Assembly (NCBI RefSeq): GCF_910594005.1 | Contig: NC_057828.1 | Location: 8,444,235 to 8,508,234, forward strand | From: Cervus elaphus | Lineage: Eukaryota; Chordata; Mammalia; Artiodactyla; Cervidae | Direction: 5' to 3' | Length of the DNA stretch: 64,000 nt | Shown: one piece after another, positions 58,314-64,000 of the stretch | Numbering within the stretch: the first letter of the stretch is position 1 | How the letters are laid out: every line of letters starts with the position of its first letter | Made by a program: the position numbers and the translations under genes | The notes under the pieces: model-generated | Databases searched by the model: none | Told to the model about the DNA's origin: nothing | The model's input: only the letters and a program-made list of their open reading frames with translations

Positions 58314-59859
58314 CTATCCCCTCTCCTCCATTGTTGATGTTAAAATTGTTATCAAATCATTTGCCTCATATATGGTATTTTCATTTCCAACATTGTCTTT
58401 TTTTAAAACAAATTTTATGGTATTTGTTCTTTGATTATTATAAAAAGATGTTGCTGAGGACTTCCATCTCCAGTGATGTTGGACTAGGGAATTCACACAA
58501 AGCCTTCTTGCTGAAGCAGTGTGAGCCAGAGATATGGTGAAGAATTTGAAGAACTGCCAGGCCTGTATCAGGATGAGGATAGAAGTCAGGTGTGATGCAA
58601 TCAACACCTGGGACCACTTTTCTTCTGGAGACATTCCTCTATTCGAGAATGGGTGGTTGAGATGCTGAGGGATGCTTCTGTTCCACAGAAGCAAGGGATC
58701 AGAGACTGGAGTCTGGGGTCCACTAATGGTTGGGGCCAAGTGAGCCAGACTCACTGCACGTTGGGACCTCAAAGTTGTATCCTGGAAGTGAGCATGAATT
58801 CTCCCAACACTGGGATGAGGACTAGCTGCGTTGAACTTACTAAGTCATGGTTATGTCTATATACTCTACGAGCCAGTTAAGAGGTTATCAGGAGTGATTT
58901 TTCCTATGTCTTGTATTTAATCTCAGCATTGATTTTGAACTTGACTCCTGAGTAAGCTTCAACTTCAAATTAACAGCTTTCAGCCTACTGTAATTATTCC
59001 AGGGGTTTGTTAGGGTTTTAGGCCTGGCCAAGTCACTATGACACCTACTGTAATGATTAACAAGATTAAGTAATGAAGCCCTTCAATTAAATACAGAGAA
59101 ATGCCATGAAAGATCAGAAAACTCTTCTTGGTGTACAGAAGAAATTTTAGGAGGATAGAATGGCAGAGAAGCAGTTATAAGGGAGGCAGTTACTAAAGCA
59201 AAGATAAAAGACTATTCTCAAAGCTGGTTCCTCACGGATTCTTGATTTTTTAAAACTCACACATATGGAAATCATGCAAGTTTTAATGAGCTTAGGAAAA
59301 GATATTCATGATACCTTGGCACTTGATTCATCTGATAAATATCATCAAAATCTATAAACACAATGGAGACAAAGACAATCCAAGTCAGAACAAATTTTAG
59401 TGAAAAGTATTTGAGAGGCTTGCTTTTTCATTCTTGAGTCTCTCATTTTATATTTAGATATAATAAGCACAATATATACTACTCCCAATTATGGAAGCCC
59501 TACTTTGTAGCCTGCATCTTATTACTGAATAAGAGTGAGAACCACTCCTTTCCAAACACTAATGGGATGGTAAAGGGAGAAAAAGAAAACATGAATGTTT
59601 TCTAGGGAAGAAGCTATTTTGCAATTCATTTCATAACTGGCATTTTCAAGATGTCATAATTTTTCAAGGAACAGAATTTTCAGGATGTCAGGGGCCTAGT
59701 GACATTTTTCACTATGCAGGCGATTGCATCCCAATTCTTGACCTTAATATCGAAGCATTCCTTTCTATTTGTGTTAGGTGTTTTTTCAATTTTTTCTTTT
59801 TTTGACGTGGACCATTTTTAAAGTCTTTATTGACTTAGTTACTATATGGCTTCTGTTTT
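58314..59859. other. Intergenic, no gene recognised
   Basis: Unique or ancient-repeat sequence. The frames at 58314-58880 lie on both strands of one stretch and match nothing recognisable. No RNA gene is seen. Confidence 0.5.
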
Positions 59860-59977
59860 GTTTTTATTTTTTGCCACGGGGCATGTGGGATCTTTGCTCC
59901 CCAACCAGGAATTGAACCCATACACCCTGCATTGGAAGGCAAAGTCTTAGCCACTGGACCACCAGGGAAGTCCCTTT
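59860..59977 (-). mobile_element. CHR-type SINE, minus strand
   Basis: ggcatgtgggatctttgctcccc, then aaccaggaattgaaccc, then cttagccactggaccaccaggg: a tRNA-derived CHR element read from its 3' side to its head. Confidence 0.8.
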
Positions 59978-61486
59978 GAGTTAGGTTTTTAAGGTAAATT
60001 TTACATTGTCATATTCACCCCTTCCTGGTCTGAGTCAGAAAATAAGTGTACTTCATTGTTAACACAGTACTTTCCCAGATTTGACGTTAGCCATCATATC
60101 AACCTGAGACACCTTTTCTCTTAAACAGGCAATCGTCTGCAGTTCTTTCAGTTATCACAAGACAGTTGTCAAACCTTGGATTTTCATGTTTTAAAGGTAA
60201 AAACCCTCATCAAAACTAATGCAATATGACTAAAGCAGGACACATTAATACTATTGCTTCCTTTTTTCTAGATCTTTTAACTATTAAAATGCAACTATTT
60301 CTGCAACCGAAATCGTATCACCCTGTTGGGATCAGAACAATAGTTAAGTACTATTGCTGATTTTTCATCAACTCAACTATGCCAGGTTTTACTCATGCCA
60401 GACTCACATAATGGGGTGCATTAGAACTCAAGGGCTGGACTTCCCATTTAGAGTATTCAACCTTAGGATTTTTCGGCCTGTTGAGATTTTTGAATGGTCA
60501 TCTATTGCACCATTTTGCTCTCTGGATTTGTATTATATTTGTAACTGTATTATTTGCAACTTCATCCACTGTCTTTAGTGGATGAAGATGGTCTGCATGA
60601 AGCCAAGGATGTAGAACAGGGAAGCCTGGCATGCTGCAGTCCACGGAGTTGCAGTCAAACATGGCTGGATGACTGAACAAAAGGACGTAGGATTGACAGT
60701 CATCAGAGGTCTCTGGGAGTTGACATTGATACATTATATAACCATGGTCATAGCTGTGGTTCTCAAATTTTTATTCTCATCAAAATCACTTGGAGGGCTT
60801 GTTGAAACAGACTACTGGTCTCATTTATTTCTGACTTCTGAGAATTTGCACTTCTAAAAAGCTCCCAGGCAATGTGATGAACACACTTTGAGAAGCACTA
60901 CTTTACGGGTGCAGTTGTTTTAACAAGCTACCACCACGTATCCTAGGAGACTTCTCACAAACCTTTTAATATGATGCTTGGCTTGTCTTATTTTAATGTT
61001 GGATTTATGCTGACCCCCAAAGATATTTTGCCCTGGTGCACAAATTGGTAAAATTGCATTATGGTTCCACTGCCATAGTTTTTATGCTTTCAATAAAAAG
61101 TATAAAAATGCAAAGGATACACAGTCCAATTTAGAGAGATGAAACTCTGGCCAGTTCTATTTCAAGTAAATGTTTACCTGTTGACATTATCAAAGATTAA
61201 ATAAGTTCTCCCCAAGAGATGCTGCAGTTTCCACACGGATCTAAGTTCACAGAGACCTCAGTCTATTATAAATGAAAGGGAACATTCAGCCTTTCCTCTT
61301 GGACAATTTGTCAGCAACAGACATTAAATTACAACTTTGAGGAGCTGATTTATTAAGACTCCACCCACAGAAAGAGATTTGGCAGACATTGGTACAGGAA
61401 GTCAAAGCAGTGATGATAAATACATAACTTGAGTGTAGCAGCTGTTCACTAGCCCTCTTTCCTCCCCCAAACATGCTCAGACAACA
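59978..61486. other. Intergenic, no gene recognised
   Basis: Contains only a short BovB/Bov-tA tail fragment (60596-60680, gaagcctggcatgctgcagtcc to gatgactgaac, plus strand). Otherwise unique sequence between repeats and the inferred 3' UTR. Confidence 0.5.
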
Positions 61487-61500
61487 ATATTTTCACTTCA

Positions 61501-61506
61501 TTTATT
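61501..61506 (-). terminator. Poly(A) signal on the minus strand
   Basis: On the minus strand this reads GAAATAAATG, followed by a GT-rich stretch (ATTGTTGTCTG) about 20 nt further on. This is the layout of a real cleavage/polyadenylation site. It marks the likely 3' end of a minus-strand transcript whose body lies to the right. Confidence 0.5.
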
Positions 61507-64000
61507 TCTTCAAAACAAGTCATTTCATACAGCATTTAGGTATTTAAAATCATACACCTCACAAATAAAATCAATGCATCTTAATGACAATGGTAAAATC
61601 GCATAAGTTACATAAAACAAAATTAGGCATCTCTCAGGTAGTAGCAATAGTGCATTAACTTGAAAAAATGCTGGCAAATGGACAAAATGTTTTTAAACCA
61701 AGGAAGCACTGTCCATCTTCATTAAGAAAAAAATATTTTATGCCAAGAGAAACAGAACTTTGTTCTATTTGTCCTTCTCTATTACTTTTCAAGTCATATT
61801 TTAAAGCTCTAAGTTTGACAGTTTTGTAGGTTCCTCATTGCTTCAGGAATTTCAACCTGTTGCATTAATACAGGAAATATAGGACTACTGCCATTCTCTA
61901 TTCCTTTTGACAAATTATATTTATTCTTTAAACTTAATACTCTTTTAAAGGAAAAATGTTACTTTTTGCTAGGGAAATTATATTTCCTGTAAACAGTTTA
62001 TGTGATAAATGGCACCGAGGTAAACTGGAAAACAGACAAGATCAAGAGCCCTGGTCCTTTAAGTAACTTATGGGCAACAGCTAACTACGTCTCCTATTCC
62101 AGGCAGGCTCATGGAATCTGAGAGGAAACTGTAAACCTCTCCTAGGTTAACCTGTTTGCCCACAATGTAACTAAATCATAATTTCACTATCTCCAAACTC
62201 TTTAGATGTAGGTGTGCATTTTAAAAAACAAGTATAAAAAGGCATCATAGCAAAATGCTTATAGTCATGTTTCAATGCTTTACTGACAAGCCTTTCTTTC
62301 TGTTATGGCCTTGCTACAGTCTATGCCAAGAAACGTGAACGGGTTAAGATGACACAAAGGCATTGCCTGAAACATTTTCTGAAAAGCATAATTCAAGAGT
62401 AGGAATGCATTCATTTGAGCAGCTCTTCTGTTTATGTGGCACTTTATCTTCCTGCCCCTTTCTTCCTTTATTCTAAAGCAGCATGGGAGGGTTATTAATC
62501 TCCTCTAAATTCTACCAACCAAGACTTAAACCAGCACTCCACAATTCAGTATCAATGTGATTTTTTCAAATATTCAAAGCACTGTAAACAAAACGCAAGC
62601 TAAGTTTTGGAGATGGAAAATTAAAGAAATTTTTCCTACAATCAGGGAAGTTTTATAATCTTTTTAAGCTGGGTGAAATGTGCTAAATGCTAAATATCAT
62701 AACTCCTAGTAAGAAAACATCCTTAGTTAATAAACTAGCTTATTCAAACCAAGTGTTTCACTTTAGACTTAATGATGTTGCTTATATATGACTTTTAAGG
62801 CCTCTGACTCAAAAATCAGCTCAAAATCATAAGTCTGCTTAGAAACAAATGAAGGGTTTTAAGAATCTAACATTTTCAAAAAAAAAAAAAAAATCTAACA
62901 TTTTCAAAAGTTGCAGTAGTCATCTTTGAGCTACAAGGACAAATTTGAATACTGCATTGTACAATGAATAAAGAACAATCACATTATAGAAATAAGTAAC
63001 ATTTTGAATGCTAGGGCACAGAGCATGCTCCTAATAGTTACTGAAACGGAGTTTTACTATTAGAGAATTACCAGAATGTTGTACCACTGGATACACTATT
63101 CACTGATGGTAACTTTTAATTAAGAAGAGCTGATTGTTGGCAGCTCAAGAACTATATTTTAATGTCTGACAAGATCGTCAGAGAGGGCTAACACGTAAAC
63201 TTTTCATATTTTTAAAGTGCTGCAATAACAACAGATTTGTGTTCTCAATACATGAAAAAACATGAAAATCCTAATATATGAAAGGCCACCTGACACATAA
63301 AAGAAAAAAAAAAAAATCACTGTGCTGCTAATCTTGTATATTCCCCATTCAATTTTTTTCACCAAAGACATAGAAAAGTATGTTCAGCTAGAAGGGAACT
63401 TACAACTTTCCTGTTTTAATGCCTATACAAGATAGAAAGAGTAAGCTTAACATGCAAATTAGGCACGGGCATTTACAGGAATGTATAAATATATTAATTC
63501 ATTCCTGATTAAGATTTCACTGGGACTTGAACTTCATGGAATAATCAAGTGGTATGTCAATATTTGTTTTTGCCAACAGGGTCAAGCTGACCAGCCCCCA
63601 AACTTGCAAGGCTATCACTTGACTGTGCCCATGATCCATTCATGAGAAACAAGAAAGCAGCCATGAACTACTAACAGTAGCTGTACCACATTGATGTCTT
63701 CACATGGCTATCACATCACAAATTCCCGGGACATTAATTTTAATTTCTGAAATCACTCTATCCAGAAGTGCATTCATAGCCCTACATCTAATCTTTAAAT
63801 CCAAAGAAGAGTAAGGGAAAGAAGAGTCAGGAAAGGAGGAGTAGGGGACAGGAAAGCACAACCTTGGTTCATCTAACCTCATTTTAATAAAAAAAATTCT
63901 TGCAAGGCAGTCAAAACCTGAATGAATAGGAAGAAAGGTTTCGCTCTGCTCAAGTGCAAATGTAAGAAAAAGTTTCTTTTCATCTTGGTGCAATGTGTTA
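61507..64000 (-). other. Probable long 3' UTR of a minus-strand gene beyond the window (YOD1 by synteny)
   Basis: 2.5 kb free of recognisable young repeats, AT-rich, with no convincing coding frame on either strand. It ends at a well-formed minus-strand poly(A) site. In human 1q32 the gene upstream of SARG in the same orientation is YOD1, a deubiquitinase with a long 3' UTR, so this is the expected neighbour. The identity rests on gene order and on texture, not on coding similarity. The minus frame at 63993-63700 is not YOD1-like and is probably chance. Confidence 0.35.

Noticed and set aside
63700..63993. 97-codon minus-strand frame as a coding exon of the right-hand gene
   Set aside because: No similarity to a deubiquitinase and no splice signals in suitable positions; probably UTR sequence open by chance.

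Overview
This is a vertebrate nuclear window from a pecoran ruminant (cattle, sheep, goat or a relative). The lineage call rests on several BovB (RTE-type) LINEs, about a dozen Bov-tA SINEs, CHR-type tRNA-derived SINEs and a near-full-length ruminant L1. No bacterial, plasmid or phage features are present.

One protein-coding gene is well supported. It is SARG (C1orf116, specifically androgen-regulated gene protein) on the minus strand, with coding exons at 35421-35525, 32877-33054 and 30155-31665. These splice in phase to 597 codons plus stop, close to the roughly 600 residues of the human protein as I recall it. A CpG-rich tract at about 40720-40970 followed by a consensus splice donor at 40709/40708 is the likely promoter and non-coding first exon. 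The 3' UTR probably runs to about 28.5 kb and carries a Bov-tA SINE. In human 1q32 the next gene in this direction is YOD1, also in the SARG orientation. The repeat-poor end of the window (about 61.49-64.0 kb) with a minus-strand poly(A) signal fits the tail of that gene's 3' UTR, but no coding sequence confirms it.

Layout. 1-165: old LTR-like repeat. 168-10.82 kb: a minus-strand BovB split by a near-full-length minus-strand L1. 10.8-30 kb: intergenic, with SINEs, L2, MIR, MER5A, CHR-type elements and a plus-strand BovB piece at 18.45-19.93 kb. 28.5-40.9 kb: SARG. 41-45 kb: mostly unique or ancient-repeat DNA. 45.1-53.4 kb: an older plus-strand L1 interrupted by a BovB, an inverted L1 3' end, SINEs, a second BovB piece and AT repeats. 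53.4-61.5 kb: further SINE, BovB and L1 fragments. 61.5-64 kb: putative 3' UTR.

The points most worth a second look are the reciprocal nesting of L1 and BovB, a 37-bp perfect inverted fold-back copy inside the repeat cluster at 51.28/52.53 kb (a template-switch signature), a duplicated C-terminal motif in SARG, a (CG)7(CA)16 tract in SARG intron 1, and a poly(A)-only insertion signature near 62.88 kb. I found no convincing new biological system; most of the window is ordinary ruminant intergenic DNA.
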